Source of the DNA: Butyrivibrio sp. FCS014
GTDB lineage: Bacteria > Bacillota > Clostridia > Lachnospirales > Lachnospiraceae
Reading direction: 5' to 3'
Assembly: GCF_000526935.1 (NCBI RefSeq)
Contig: NZ_JAHA01000006.1
Location: forward strand, 484,547-548,546
Length of the DNA: 64,000 nt
The notes under the pieces were generated by a model that worked only from the letters and a program-made list of their open reading frames with translations, was not told the origin of the DNA and did not search any database. Below are positions 43,957 to 53,041 of the stretch, piece after piece (position 1 is the first letter of the stretch; each line of letters opens with the position of its first letter). The position numbers and the translations under genes were made by a program.

Positions 43957-44607
43957 ATGAAGAAGGGTCTTTTTTCAATTATCATCACATCGGGGGTTAT
44001 TCTTACAGTCCTTTTCTTAAGTATCAATCCCGCCCAAATTTCATACGCCGCACAGGAGCCTGATGAGGGCATTACTGTGGACAGTGAGTACATTATCCCC
44101 GACAGCTGCGGATTTTCCACATATTATGTTGTTGTAGCGACCAATAACACGGGAAAAGATATAGCGGTTGAAGCGGACTTTGTGGCTAAGGATAACGACG
44201 GAAATTCTCTCTACAAAGTTAACGATCAGCACGAGGCGGTAAGGGACGGACAGCAGTTCATCATATACGGCCAGTTTGCCAACAGCAGGATAGAAGGCGT
44301 TTCCGACTATGATTACAGCTTTGAAGTAAGCCCCACCGACAGATGCGCTTACAACTCAGTTAAGCTGGATGCCGAGAGAACAGATGAAGCCCTGACAGTA
44401 AGTGCAACAAACTACTCTGACAAGGACCTTCAGGGTGTTGGTGTAAGGACAGTATTTCTTAAAGACGGAGAGGCAGTTGCCTTTGATACAGTGAATATTG
44501 CCGATGAAGGGATCACCTTCCACGGTGGCAGCAGCAATTCTCAGGAGGTGGGAATGTTCGCCGGAAATTATGACGATTATCTGGTGACCTATACCTCGGT
44601 TCAGTAA
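43957..44607 (+). CDS. Small secreted protein of unknown function
   Basis: Start at ATG 43957 after GGAGGG; the frame also opens at a TTG at 43942 that overlaps the SD. It has 216 residues with a signal peptide (about 1-31, ending SYAA). The rest looks like two Ig-like beta domains: DSCGFSTYYVVVATNNTGKDIAVEADFVAKD, and SVKLDAERTDEALTVSATNYSDKDLQGVGVRTVFLKDG. This resembles FxLYD/CARDB-type extracellular modules. No catalytic residues recognised. A single-gene unit ending in a strong terminator. Confidence 0.7.
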   Translation: MKKGLFSIIITSGVILTVLFLSINPAQISYAAQEPDEGITVDSEYIIPDSCGFSTYYVVVATNNTGKDIAVEADFVAKDNDGNSLYKVNDQHEAVRDGQQFIIYGQFANSRIEGVSDYDYSFEVSPTDRCAYNSVKLDAERTDEALTVSATNYSDKDLQGVGVRTVFLKDGEAVAFDTVNIADEGITFHGGSSNSQEVGMFAGNYDDYLVTYTSVQ

Positions 44608-44635
44608 GGCCTTCAAACATGATAAAGATAGTGCT

Positions 44636-44670
44636 AAGGGAGTTTTTCAATAATGAAAAACTCCCTTTTT
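44636..44670 (+). terminator. Strong terminator
   Basis: AAGGGAGTTTTTCA pairs perfectly with TGAAAAACTCCCTT, with a 4-base loop and a T-run to 44670. Confidence 0.92.
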
Positions 44671-44685
44671 GAGTTGACTAAACTA

Positions 44686-44694
44686 TGCTATACT
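44686..44694 (+). promoter_or_regulatory. Extended -10 promoter of the deacetylase gene
   Basis: TGC-TATACT (44686-44694) gives an extended -10. The -35 region would fall in the terminator T-run, and TTGACT at 44674 is too close to be its partner. It may drive the run of genes toward pyrH. Confidence 0.45.
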
Positions 44695-44736
44695 AAGGTT
44701 TGGTTATATATAATTATTTGAAAGAGAATTGCAGTA

Positions 44737-45738
44737 ATGGAGTCCAACAAAGCGGAAAAAAAAGAGCGCAAAGAGTACAGCAGTCGAATCCGCCGTTTAC
44801 GCAGACTCATCCTTACGACAGTAGCAGCTTCCTGCCTGATTCCCACCTGTATATGTGTGATCCTTGCGGTGAGGTATGACAGGCTTAATGACAGATATAA
44901 ACAGGCAAGTGCGGACCTTGAATGGTATAGATCAAGATATGGCAGCGAAATGGAGATCCTCGGAGCAGAAGAGGAGGGTGAACCCCAATCTCCGGCCACC
45001 GAAACGAAGAGCTCTCCCGTAAGTACTTCCGATGCCTCAGCTGATGAGGAAATGGATGTTGACTATGCCACCATTGATGTCAGCGGAGCCCAGAATCCGG
45101 AGGATATTGAGGGCACCAGATATGTCTATCTGACCTTTGATGACGGACCGAGTTCATCAACTGACGAGATACTGGATATTTTGGAAGAGTACGATGTAAA
45201 GGCTACTTTTTTTGTGTGCGGCAAGCCAAGCGCCAAGTACAAGGATGTATATGCAAGAATAGTGGATGACGGACATACACTGGGAATGCATTCCTACAGC
45301 CACAAATACAGCGATATATATTCTTCACTGGATTCTTTCAAGGACGATCTTGATAAGCTTAGGATCTTTTTATACGAGACCACAGGAGTGTGGGCCAGGT
45401 ATTACAGATTCCCGGGAGGAAGCTCCAACGGTGTGAGCCAGGTGGACATGAAGGAACTCATCGATCACCTGAACAGCGCAGAGATCACCTACTATGACTG
45501 GAATGTATCTGCCGGAGACGACAGAGCGGGAGCTACCAAGGAGAGTATTTATTCAAACATAGTCACCAACGTTCCGAAGTTTAAACACTGCATCGTGCTT
45601 ATGCATGATGCTGCAGACAAGCAGAGTACAGTGGATGCATTGCCCCAGATCATCGAGGCGATCCAGGCCATGGATGACACAGTGATAGTTCCGATAACGG
45701 ACAATACGTTACCGGTTCAACATATCAACAACAACTAA
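44737..45738 (+). CDS. Membrane-anchored polysaccharide deacetylase (CE4)
   Basis: A 333-residue protein. A basic cytoplasmic N-terminus, one span (about 26-48), a coiled-coil-like stretch and a Ser/Thr/Glu linker lead to a NodB-type domain from about 125. CE4 motifs are complete: TFDDGP (Asp135-Asp136), metal ligands His185 and His189 in HSYSH, RFPGG, DWNVSAGD and LMHD. It removes N- or O-acetyl groups from a cell-wall or surface polysaccharide outside the membrane. The upstream SD is weak (AAAGAGA). The bactofilin gene follows after 25 bases. Confidence 0.92.
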   Translation: MESNKAEKKERKEYSSRIRRLRRLILTTVAASCLIPTCICVILAVRYDRLNDRYKQASADLEWYRSRYGSEMEILGAEEEGEPQSPATETKSSPVSTSDASADEEMDVDYATIDVSGAQNPEDIEGTRYVYLTFDDGPSSSTDEILDILEEYDVKATFFVCGKPSAKYKDVYARIVDDGHTLGMHSYSHKYSDIYSSLDSFKDDLDKLRIFLYETTGVWARYYRFPGGSSNGVSQVDMKELIDHLNSAEITYYDWNVSAGDDRAGATKESIYSNIVTNVPKFKHCIVLMHDAADKQSTVDALPQIIEAIQAMDDTVIVPITDNTLPVQHINNN

Positions 45739-45763
45739 GAAGATTGAAATGGAGGAGATCAAG

Positions 45764-46702
45764 ATGGGATTTTTTTCTGAATTGAAAAGCGATCTCTCTC
45801 AGGCGGTGAACACGCTGATGCCTGAGGAGAAGCCTGAGATGACAGAAAGTCTTGATGAGAACAAGGCTGAGCAGGAGCGCAAGCCCGCCGACTTAAGCAG
45901 CATGCTGGAGCGTCTGGACGATATCAAGCTGGACGAGAGCGTTGCCGAGGAGGAAGAGGAACCTGCCAAGGAGGAACCTGTCGAGGAAGAACCTGCCGGG
46001 GAGGAACCGGAAGAGGACGATTTCAGGGAAGCAGTTGAGGAGCCCAAGGAAGAGACTCTTGAGCAGAAGATTGAGGAGCAGACCGAGGCTGAGCTTGAAA
46101 AAGTTGTGGAGGAGCCCAAGAGTGCTCTTGAAGCTATCGATCCTGTTCATATCGACAAATATGTTGCAGATAAAAATGCAGAAACAGAACAAATAACAAA
46201 GCATGGGGGATTTGAGACAATGGATTTTGAACAGCAGACACCTACAGATGAGATTGCCAGCATCACCGAGGGAATGGTGGTTAACGGCGACATTCAGACC
46301 ACAGGATCACTTGAACTTATCGGTAAGATCACAGGTAACATCAGATGCCTTGGCAAGCTGAACGTTACCGGCGAGATCAACGGAGATTCAAACGCAGCCG
46401 AGATCTATGCAGAGGCAGCAAGGATCACCGGAGAGGTTAGAAGTAAGGGCAGTGTTAAGGTTGGCCAGAGCACAGTTATCGTTGGCAACATCTTCGGCTC
46501 AAGCGCAGTTATCGCAGGCGCTGTAAAGGGCGACATCGACGTTCACGGTCCTGTTGTTCTTGATACAACAGCCATCGTAATGGGCAACATCAAGTCCCAG
46601 TCCGTGCAGATCAACAACGGTGCTGTTATCGAAGGTATGTGCTCACAGGCATATGCTGATGTTAATCCTTCAGAGTTCTTTGAGGGACTTAAGAATAAAT
46701 AA
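45764..46702 (+). CDS. Bactofilin-family polymer-forming cytoskeletal protein
   Basis: Start at ATG 45764; an ATG at 45749 lies before the SD GGAGGAG, so the second is preferred. It has 312 residues. The first about 160 are highly acidic and rich in Glu-Pro (PAKEEPVEEEP), with a short amphipathic start (MGFFSELKSDLSQAV). The bactofilin beta-helix follows (about 165-295) with regular GxI steps: VVNGDIQTTGSLELIGKI, GEINGD, GNIFGS, GAVKGDIDV. Bactofilins polymerise without nucleotide and often position wall enzymes. The neighbouring deacetylase is a plausible client. The long acidic head is unusual. Confidence 0.88.
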   Translation: MGFFSELKSDLSQAVNTLMPEEKPEMTESLDENKAEQERKPADLSSMLERLDDIKLDESVAEEEEEPAKEEPVEEEPAGEEPEEDDFREAVEEPKEETLEQKIEEQTEAELEKVVEEPKSALEAIDPVHIDKYVADKNAETEQITKHGGFETMDFEQQTPTDEIASITEGMVVNGDIQTTGSLELIGKITGNIRCLGKLNVTGEINGDSNAAEIYAEAARITGEVRSKGSVKVGQSTVIVGNIFGSSAVIAGAVKGDIDVHGPVVLDTTAIVMGNIKSQSVQINNGAVIEGMCSQAYADVNPSEFFEGLKNK

Positions 46703-46720
46703 TCTTATAATGGAGACGAT

Positions 46721-47416
46721 ATGAGAATTTTATTAAAGCTCAGTGGTGAAGCGCTTGCAGGCGACAAAAAGACCGGATTCGACGAGGATACCGTCAGAAA
46801 GGTGGCACTGCAGGTCAAGCAGCTTGTAGATGCCGGAACACAGGTTGGTATCGTCATCGGCGGCGGTAATTTCTGGAGAGGAAGAAGCAGCGAAGCTATA
46901 GACAGGGTAAAGGCAGACCAGATAGGAATGCTGGCTACCGTAATGAACTGCATCTATGTTTCCGAGATCTTCAGGAGCGAGGGAATGATGACAAGCATCC
47001 TCACTCCCTTTGAGTGCGGCTCTTTTACCAAGCTCTTTTCCAAGGACAGAGCTAATAAATATTTTTCAAAAAATATGGTAGTTTTCTTCGCCGGAGGAAC
47101 AGGTCATCCCTACTTCTCAACAGACACCGGCGTTGTGCTCAGGGCTATCGAGGTTGAGGCAGATTATATGCTTCTTGCAAAGGCTATTGACGGTGTATAT
47201 GACAGCGATCCCGCCAAGAATCCGGATGCCAAGAGATATGATGTGATCTCCATCGATGATGTCATCAAAGAGAATCTTCAGGTTGTTGATATGACAGCAT
47301 CCATTCTGGCAAGGGACAACAAGATGCCCATGAGAGTATTTGCTCTTCAGGAAGAAAACAGTATCGTTAAGGCTGCAAGCGGCAAGTTCAACGGAACTAC
47401 CGTTACTGCAGACTGA
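46721..47416 (+). CDS. pyrH: UMP kinase
   Basis: A 231-residue hexameric UMP kinase of the amino-acid-kinase fold, making UDP from UMP. Seen: ILLKLSGEALAG at the N-terminus, IVIGGGNFWRGR, and VFFAGGTGHPYFSTDTG for nucleotide and UMP binding. It starts 19 bases after the bactofilin stop and is followed by frr, the usual order. rpsB and tsf, which normally precede pyrH, are absent here. Confidence 0.97.
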   Translation: MRILLKLSGEALAGDKKTGFDEDTVRKVALQVKQLVDAGTQVGIVIGGGNFWRGRSSEAIDRVKADQIGMLATVMNCIYVSEIFRSEGMMTSILTPFECGSFTKLFSKDRANKYFSKNMVVFFAGGTGHPYFSTDTGVVLRAIEVEADYMLLAKAIDGVYDSDPAKNPDAKRYDVISIDDVIKENLQVVDMTASILARDNKMPMRVFALQEENSIVKAASGKFNGTTVTAD

Positions 47417-47432
47417 TCAAGGAGGTTAAGGT

Positions 47433-47984
47433 ATGAACGAAAGGCTTAAAGTTTACAACGACAAAATGCAGAAATCCTTTGATTTCCTTAAGGATGATCT
47501 GGCAGGTATCCGTGCGGGAAGAGCCAATCCCCATGTTCTTGACAAGATCAAGGTAGATTATTACGGAACACCTACACCCATTCAGCAGGTGGGCAACGTA
47601 TCAATTCCCGAGGCTCGTATCATTCAGATCGCACCCTGGGACAAGAGCCTTATCAAGGATATTGAGAAGGCCATCATGGCTTCAGATCTGGGAATCACTC
47701 CCAGCAACGACGGCGCTGTGATAAGACTTGTTTTCCCCGAGCTCACTGAGGAGCGCAGAAAACAGCTCACCAAGGACATCCGCAAGAAGGGTGAGGATGC
47801 CAAGGTTGCAGTAAGAAACGTAAGACGTGACGGCAATGATGCCTTCAAGAAGCTTAAGGGAACCGATGTTTCCGAGGATGAGATCGAGGATCTTAACGAC
47901 GAGCTTCAGAAGACTACTGACAAGTTCATCAAGGACATCGATGCTGCAGTAGAAGAAAAATGTAAGGAAGTAATGACCGTATAA
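47433..47984 (+). CDS. frr: Ribosome recycling factor
   Basis: A 183-residue protein of normal length. It splits post-termination ribosomes together with EF-G. Typical stretches are LAGIRAGRANPHVLDKIKVDYYGTPTPIQQ and RIIQIAPWDKS. The C-terminal helix reads ELQKTTDKFIKDIDAAVEEK. SD AAGGAGG lies five bases before GGTATG. Part of the pyrH-polC block. Confidence 0.98.
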   Translation: MNERLKVYNDKMQKSFDFLKDDLAGIRAGRANPHVLDKIKVDYYGTPTPIQQVGNVSIPEARIIQIAPWDKSLIKDIEKAIMASDLGITPSNDGAVIRLVFPELTEERRKQLTKDIRKKGEDAKVAVRNVRRDGNDAFKKLKGTDVSEDEIEDLNDELQKTTDKFIKDIDAAVEEKCKEVMTV

Positions 47985-47994
47985 AGGAAGTTTT

Positions 47995-48720
47995 ATGGAA
48001 GAGAATTTAAATATTCCCGAACATGTGGCCATAATCCTTGACGGCAACGGCCGATGGGCCAAAGCCAAAGGAATGCCAAGAAACTACGGACACATGCAGG
48101 GAGCCAAAGCGGTAGAGGATATCCTGGTTGATGCCAGGGATCTGGGAATCAAATATCTTACCGTTTATGCATTTTCAACAGAGAACTGGAGTCGTCCCGA
48201 GGCGGAGGTTTCCGCCCTCATGACGATCCTTCGCAATTACTTAAAGACCAGTATCAAGAAGTCCATGAAGAACAATGTAAGGTGCCGTGTCATCGGTGAC
48301 AGAACAGCACTTTCACAGGACATTCAGGATGCCATCGCAGAGCTTGAAGAGGCGACCAAGGGCAATACCGGTCTTACCTTTACCATTGCCATCAATTACG
48401 GCAGCAGGGACGAGATCACAAGAGCAGTAAGGAAAGTGGCCGATAAGGTAGAAAAGGGAGAGCTTGCGGCAGCGGATATCACCGAGAAGATGATAGCCGA
48501 GAATCTTGACACAAACTTCCTCCCGGATCCCGATCTTCTCATCCGTACCTGTAATGAGCAGAGGATTTCCAATTATCTGTTGTGGCAGTGCGCCTATACA
48601 GAGTTTTACTACACGCCTGTTGCCTGGCCTGATTTCAACAAGCAGGAGCTGGTAAAGGCCATCGAGTCCTACTCCGGAAGGAACAGGAAGTTCGGCGGAC
48701 TTAAACAGGATCAGGTGTGA
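47995..48720 (+). CDS. uppS: Undecaprenyl diphosphate synthase
   Basis: A 241-residue cis-prenyltransferase that extends FPP with eight IPP units to give the wall lipid carrier. The catalytic box reads IILDGNGRWAKAKG (Asp in DGNGRW), followed by FSTENWSRP. Near the C-terminus are DLLIRTCNEQRISNYLLWQCAYTEFYYT. In most homologues the RTSGE pair reads RTSGExR; here RTCNEQR, a mild variant. It starts ten bases after frr. Confidence 0.96.
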   Translation: MEENLNIPEHVAIILDGNGRWAKAKGMPRNYGHMQGAKAVEDILVDARDLGIKYLTVYAFSTENWSRPEAEVSALMTILRNYLKTSIKKSMKNNVRCRVIGDRTALSQDIQDAIAELEEATKGNTGLTFTIAINYGSRDEITRAVRKVADKVEKGELAAADITEKMIAENLDTNFLPDPDLLIRTCNEQRISNYLLWQCAYTEFYYTPVAWPDFNKQELVKAIESYSGRNRKFGGLKQDQV

Positions 48721-48753
48721 CAATGACAATAATGACAAGGCTGGTAAGATAAG

Positions 48754-49578
48754 TTGAGAACACGAGTTATAAGCGGGGTGGTCATTGCCATAGTTCTTGC
48801 GGCAGTCCTTATACCCGGCGGATATGTCTTAGCCTCGGCACTTCTGGTGGTTTCCTGTATCGGCTTCTTTGAGTTGACAAGGGCTACCGGGATCCATACC
48901 GAGGGGCAGAAGATGAACGGACTGGAGATAGGCGGATACATTTCCATTCTGGTCCATTACATCCAGATGATACTGATAAAGGATTACAGGTACTACGTTT
49001 TCTCCATTATGTTTGCGTTCTTTCTCATAATGGTGTGCTACGTACTCAGGTTCCCGAGGTATACATCAACTCAGGCCATCACCTGTTTTTTCTGCTTTAT
49101 CTATGTACCCGTTAATATTTCCTTTGTGTATTTGCTAAGGATCAGTCATCTTGGAATATATTTTGCGTGGATACCTTTTATAGCATGGGTTTGTGATACC
49201 TGTGCATATTTTGCCGGAAGAGCTTTCGGCAAGCATAAACTGGTTCCGGTTCTGTCTCCCAAGAAGACCGTGGAGGGAGCCATCGGCGGAGTTTTAGGCT
49301 CAGTGCTGGTGGGTGCGATCTTCGGATATCTTCTTTACAGAAACGAGACTCATGATGCCATGGTCATTCCCATCCTGATGATCATCACTTTTGCGGGAAG
49401 CCTTATCTCCCAGCTTGGTGATCTTCTTGCCTCAGGGATCAAGAGAGATCATCAGATCAAGGACTACGGGAATATCATTCCCGGTCACGGCGGTATCATG
49501 GACAGGTTCGACAGTGTCATATTCGTGACACCTTGTATTTATTTTCTGGCAGCGGTTCTGGTGCCACTTCTTAATTAA
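48754..49578 (+). CDS. cdsA: Phosphatidate cytidylyltransferase
   Basis: Start is TTG 48754 (MRTRVISGVVI); the nearby ATGs are out of frame, and the SD is weak. A 274-residue membrane protein with about eight spans makes CDP-diacylglycerol for phospholipids. The family signature is intact: SGIKRDHQIKDYGNIIPGHG followed by GIMDRFDS. A hairpin terminator lies between it and dxr. Confidence 0.95.
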   Translation: MRTRVISGVVIAIVLAAVLIPGGYVLASALLVVSCIGFFELTRATGIHTEGQKMNGLEIGGYISILVHYIQMILIKDYRYYVFSIMFAFFLIMVCYVLRFPRYTSTQAITCFFCFIYVPVNISFVYLLRISHLGIYFAWIPFIAWVCDTCAYFAGRAFGKHKLVPVLSPKKTVEGAIGGVLGSVLVGAIFGYLLYRNETHDAMVIPILMIITFAGSLISQLGDLLASGIKRDHQIKDYGNIIPGHGGIMDRFDSVIFVTPCIYFLAAVLVPLLN

Positions 49579-49589
49579 AACTTTGATAT

Positions 49590-49624
49590 GCACCCTGTTT
49601 GGGAGACCTCTGCAGGGTGCTTTT
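49590..49624 (+). terminator. Intra-operon hairpin terminator between cdsA and dxr
   Basis: GCACCCTG (49590-49597) pairs with CAGGGTGC (49613-49620), then TTTT. It lies inside the conserved operon, so it probably attenuates rather than ends transcription. Confidence 0.75.
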
Positions 49625-49640
49625 CATTTGAGGGAAAAAT

Positions 49641-50792
49641 ATGCGTAAGATAGTACTTTTGGGTTCTACGGGCTCCATCGGAACCCAGACCCTGGATGTT
49701 GTAAGAAATAACAGCTCTGAGCTTGAGGTTGTGGGCCTTGCAGCCAACAGCAGAGTTGCGGATGTGGAGAAGCAGGTTCGCGAGTTCCATCCCCGCTACG
49801 TTTGCATGTATGAAGCTGATGCGGCAAAAGAGCTGCAGGAGAAGATCAGCGATACCGGCATAAAGGTACTGTCCGGAATGGACGGACTTTTGGAGATTGT
49901 ATCCGTTCCCGAGGCAGATACTGTATTAACAGCAGTTGTGGGTATGATCGGAATCCGTCCCACCATACGGGCCATAGAGAGCGGCAAGGATATAGCTCTT
50001 GCCAACAAGGAGACCCTTGTGTGCGCAGGGCATATCATCATGCCTCTTGCAAAAGAGAAGGGTGTTCAGATGCTTCCGGTAGATTCCGAGCACAGCGCTA
50101 TCTTCCAGTCCCTCAACGGAGAGCCCAAGGACAAGATAGAGAAGATCCTGCTTACAGCCAGCGGCGGACCTTTCAGGGGCAAGACAAGAGCGGAGCTTGA
50201 GAATATGACCGCAGCCGATGCCCTTAAGCACCCCAACTGGGATATGGGACCCAAGGTTACCATCGATTCCTCATCCCTTGTAAATAAGGGACTTGAAGTT
50301 ATGGAAGCCAAGTGGCTCTTTGGAGTTGACCTTGACAGGATACAGGTTCTTGTTCACCCCCAGAGCATAGTTCACAGCGGCGTTCAGTTCACGGACGGTG
50401 CAGTGATCGCACAGCTTGGTGTTCCCGACATGAAACTTCCCATCCAGTACGCACTCTTTTACCCGGACAGAAGACCAATGGCCGAGAAGAGACTGGATCT
50501 TTTTGAACTGGGAAGCCTGACCTTTGAAAAGCCGGATACCGAGACTTTCAGAGGACTTAAACTTGCATACGATTCTGCCGGGATCGGCGGCAGCATGCCG
50601 ACAGTATTCAATGCAGCCAATGAGATGGCAGTAAAAAGATTCTTAAAGGGAGATATCAGATACCTTGAGATCTACGATATGATCGAGGAGGCAATGCAGC
50701 ATCATGACAGGATAGAGAATCCCGATGTTGCGGCAATCCTTGAGGCGGAGGCCGAAACCTACAGATTTCTTTCGGAGAAGTACAACATATGA
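49641..50792 (+). CDS. dxr: 1-deoxy-D-xylulose 5-phosphate reductoisomerase
   Basis: 383 residues. Second step of the MEP isoprenoid pathway, NADPH-dependent. N-terminal IVLLGSTGSIGTQTLDV binds NADPH; ALANKETLVCAG and PVDSEHSAIFQ hold the metal-binding Asp and Glu; LTASGGPFRG is the catalytic loop; NKGLEVMEAKWLF follows. Feeds the uppS step encoded upstream. The stop overlaps the rseP start by four bases (ATGA). Confidence 0.97.
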   Translation: MRKIVLLGSTGSIGTQTLDVVRNNSSELEVVGLAANSRVADVEKQVREFHPRYVCMYEADAAKELQEKISDTGIKVLSGMDGLLEIVSVPEADTVLTAVVGMIGIRPTIRAIESGKDIALANKETLVCAGHIIMPLAKEKGVQMLPVDSEHSAIFQSLNGEPKDKIEKILLTASGGPFRGKTRAELENMTAADALKHPNWDMGPKVTIDSSSLVNKGLEVMEAKWLFGVDLDRIQVLVHPQSIVHSGVQFTDGAVIAQLGVPDMKLPIQYALFYPDRRPMAEKRLDLFELGSLTFEKPDTETFRGLKLAYDSAGIGGSMPTVFNAANEMAVKRFLKGDIRYLEIYDMIEEAMQHHDRIENPDVAAILEAEAETYRFLSEKYNI

Positions 50793-51841
50793 TAGTAAGT
50801 GTAATAATCTTTTTTATAATTTTCGGGGTACTGGTTACCTCCCATGAGCTGGGACATTTTCTTGTGGCCAAGTCAGGCGGTATCAGAGTCAACGAGTTTT
50901 TTGTGGGAATGGGCCCCACCATCTGGAAAAAGCAAAAGGGTGATACCCTCTACAGCATCAAGCTCCTTCCCATCGGCGGTGCCTGCGTCTTTGACGGCAT
51001 GGACCCTGTGGCAGAGGAGAAGGGGGATTACGACGAGCACTCCTTCCTTAATGCTCCCGTGTGGAGAAGGATAGCAACCCTGTTTGCGGGACCTTTTGCC
51101 AATTTCCTTATAGCTTATCTTCTTGCAGTGGTGCTGGTTGGATTTTCAGCCTGGAACTTCCCTGTTATCAGCAAGATGACGGATGATTCCGCCGCAGCCG
51201 AGGCAGGACTTATGCCCGGTGACAAGATCATCAGCGTTGACAAGGAGAAGGTATACATGGCGGGAGAGGTAACCCTCATTTCCCAGTTTGCCGAAGGCAG
51301 CCCAATGGATATCGTGTACGAGCGTGACGGTGAACTTCATGAGACTACCCTTATCCCCAAGTACAGCGAGGAAGATGCCCGCTATTACATGGGTATCTAC
51401 CTTGGACAGTACGGTGAGATCAAAGGACCGCAGACCTTAAAGTATGCCTGGTATGAGGTTCGCTACTACTTTAAGACTACCTACAGAAGCCTTGCACTTC
51501 TTGTAAAGGGAAGACTTTCAAAGGACGATGTTTCAGGCCCTGTCGGAATGGTCAAGATCGTGGATGACACCTATGAGGAGGTCAAGCCCTACGGCATTTC
51601 CGCGGTGCTTCTTACAATGCTCTCCCTTACGGTTTTGCTTTCAGTGAACCTGGGAGTGATGAATCTTTTGCCCCTTCCTGCACTGGACGGCGGACGACTG
51701 GTGTTCCAGTTTATTGAAGTGATCGTAGGAAAACCCGTGCCGGCCGAGAAAGAGGGCTTTGTGCACATGGTGGGCATGATTGCCCTGATGGGACTTATGG
51801 TCTTTGTTCTGTTTAACGACATAACTAAGTTTACAAGGTAA
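50789..51841 (+). CDS. rseP: Site-2 metalloprotease, RseP/YluC family
   Basis: A 350-residue membrane protease. The zinc motif HELGH lies in the first span (TSHELGHFLVAK), a PDZ domain at about 115-190 (DSAAAEAGLMPGDKIISVD), and the second active-site motif in NLLPLPALDGGRLVF. It cuts membrane-embedded anti-sigma factors and signal-peptide remnants. The start overlaps the dxr stop, so translation is coupled. Confidence 0.95.
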   Translation: MIVSVIIFFIIFGVLVTSHELGHFLVAKSGGIRVNEFFVGMGPTIWKKQKGDTLYSIKLLPIGGACVFDGMDPVAEEKGDYDEHSFLNAPVWRRIATLFAGPFANFLIAYLLAVVLVGFSAWNFPVISKMTDDSAAAEAGLMPGDKIISVDKEKVYMAGEVTLISQFAEGSPMDIVYERDGELHETTLIPKYSEEDARYYMGIYLGQYGEIKGPQTLKYAWYEVRYYFKTTYRSLALLVKGRLSKDDVSGPVGMVKIVDDTYEEVKPYGISAVLLTMLSLTVLLSVNLGVMNLLPLPALDGGRLVFQFIEVIVGKPVPAEKEGFVHMVGMIALMGLMVFVLFNDITKFTR

Positions 51842-51879
51842 GAAGCGTTGGAGCAGAACTGCATTATGAAAGGATGTAT

Positions 51880-52938
51880 ATGAGTTACAGGGATAATACT
51901 AAGGTTGTACATATCGGTGACAGAGTGATAGGCGGAGGCAATCCTATCCTTATCCAGTCCATGACCAACACAAGGACCGAGGACGTTGAGGGCACCGTAG
52001 CGCAGATAATGAGACTTGAAGAGGCCGGATGCGAGATCATAAGGAGCACGGTCCCTACCCTTGAGGCAGCAAAAGCCCTCGGGGAGATCAAGAAGCAGAT
52101 ACATATTCCCATCGTTGCGGATATCCACTTCGATTACAAGATGGCAATCGCAGCCATGGAGAACGGCGCCGACAAGATCAGGATCAATCCAGGAAACATC
52201 GGCGGAAGGGACAAGATCGAGGCTGTGGTTTCCTGCGCAAGAGAGCGTGGGATTCCCATCAGAGTTGGAGTTAACAGCGGTTCCCTGGAAAAAGAGCTGG
52301 TGGAAAAATATCACGGTGTTACAGCCGAGGGCCTTGTGGAGAGCGCTCTGGACAAGGTGGGCATCATTGAGGACCTTGGATACGACAACATGGTTGTCAG
52401 CATCAAGTCTTCTAATGTCATGCTTTGCGTAAAGGCTCATGAACTTCTTGCTAAGCAGTGCGCATATCCTCTTCACGTTGGCATTACCGAGGCGGGAACT
52501 GTTTATGGCGGAAACATCAAATCTGCTGTAGGTCTTGGCATCATCCTTAATGAGGGCATCGGTGACACCATAAGAGTATCTCTGTCGGGAGATCCCGTGG
52601 AGGAGATCAAATCCGCCAAGGCAATCCTTAGGACTCTGGATATCAGAAAGGGCGGAATAGAGGTTGTTTCCTGTCCTACCTGCGGAAGGACCAAGATCGA
52701 TCTAATCGGACTTGCCAATAAGGTTGAGACCATGGTTCAGGGATATGACCATCTTAATATCAAGGTGGCAGTTATGGGATGTGCGGTAAACGGCCCGGGA
52801 GAAGCCAAGGAAGCTGACATAGGAATTGCCGGCGGAATCGGGGAAGGCCTTCTTATCAAGAACGGAGAGATAGTTAAAAAGGTACCGGAACAGGATCTTC
52901 TTTCAGTGCTTAAGGAAGAACTTGATAACTGGCTGTGA
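51880..52938 (+). CDS. ispG: 4-hydroxy-3-methylbut-2-enyl diphosphate synthase
   Basis: Start at ATG 51880, placed five to six bases after GAAAGGA; the ATG at 51874 overlaps that SD. It has 352 residues. Penultimate MEP-pathway enzyme with a [4Fe-4S] cluster. Cluster ligands appear as VSCPTCGRTKID and AVMGCAVNGPGEAKEADIGIAGG. The N-terminal TIM barrel carries NPILIQSMTNTRT and KIRINPGNIGG. Part of the isoprenoid block with dxr and uppS. Confidence 0.96.
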   Translation: MSYRDNTKVVHIGDRVIGGGNPILIQSMTNTRTEDVEGTVAQIMRLEEAGCEIIRSTVPTLEAAKALGEIKKQIHIPIVADIHFDYKMAIAAMENGADKIRINPGNIGGRDKIEAVVSCARERGIPIRVGVNSGSLEKELVEKYHGVTAEGLVESALDKVGIIEDLGYDNMVVSIKSSNVMLCVKAHELLAKQCAYPLHVGITEAGTVYGGNIKSAVGLGIILNEGIGDTIRVSLSGDPVEEIKSAKAILRTLDIRKGGIEVVSCPTCGRTKIDLIGLANKVETMVQGYDHLNIKVAVMGCAVNGPGEAKEADIGIAGGIGEGLLIKNGEIVKKVPEQDLLSVLKEELDNWL

Positions 52939-53014
52939 GAACTTAGCGAGATTCTTTCGAGCTTAGTTCGAACGTGTTCTGGCGAGACTTTAGTCGAGAG
53001 CAGAACTTCCTTTT

Positions 53015-53041
53015 GATTTTTGTAGTGAGGATTTTTGTAGT
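53015..53041 (+). repeat. 12-base direct repeat bracketing the polC ribosome-binding site
   Basis: GATTTTTGTAGT occurs exactly at 53015-53026 and again at 53030-53041, ending at the base before the polC ATG. The SD GTGAGG (53025-53030) lies at the junction. The preceding 52950-53010 stretch has GTTCT/AGAAC inverted ends but no clean terminator. Confidence 0.7.

Noticed and set aside
43836..44063. Separate 75-codon gene upstream of the secreted protein at 43957
   Set aside because: It overlaps the signal peptide region in another frame, lacks an SD, and its composition is not protein-like.
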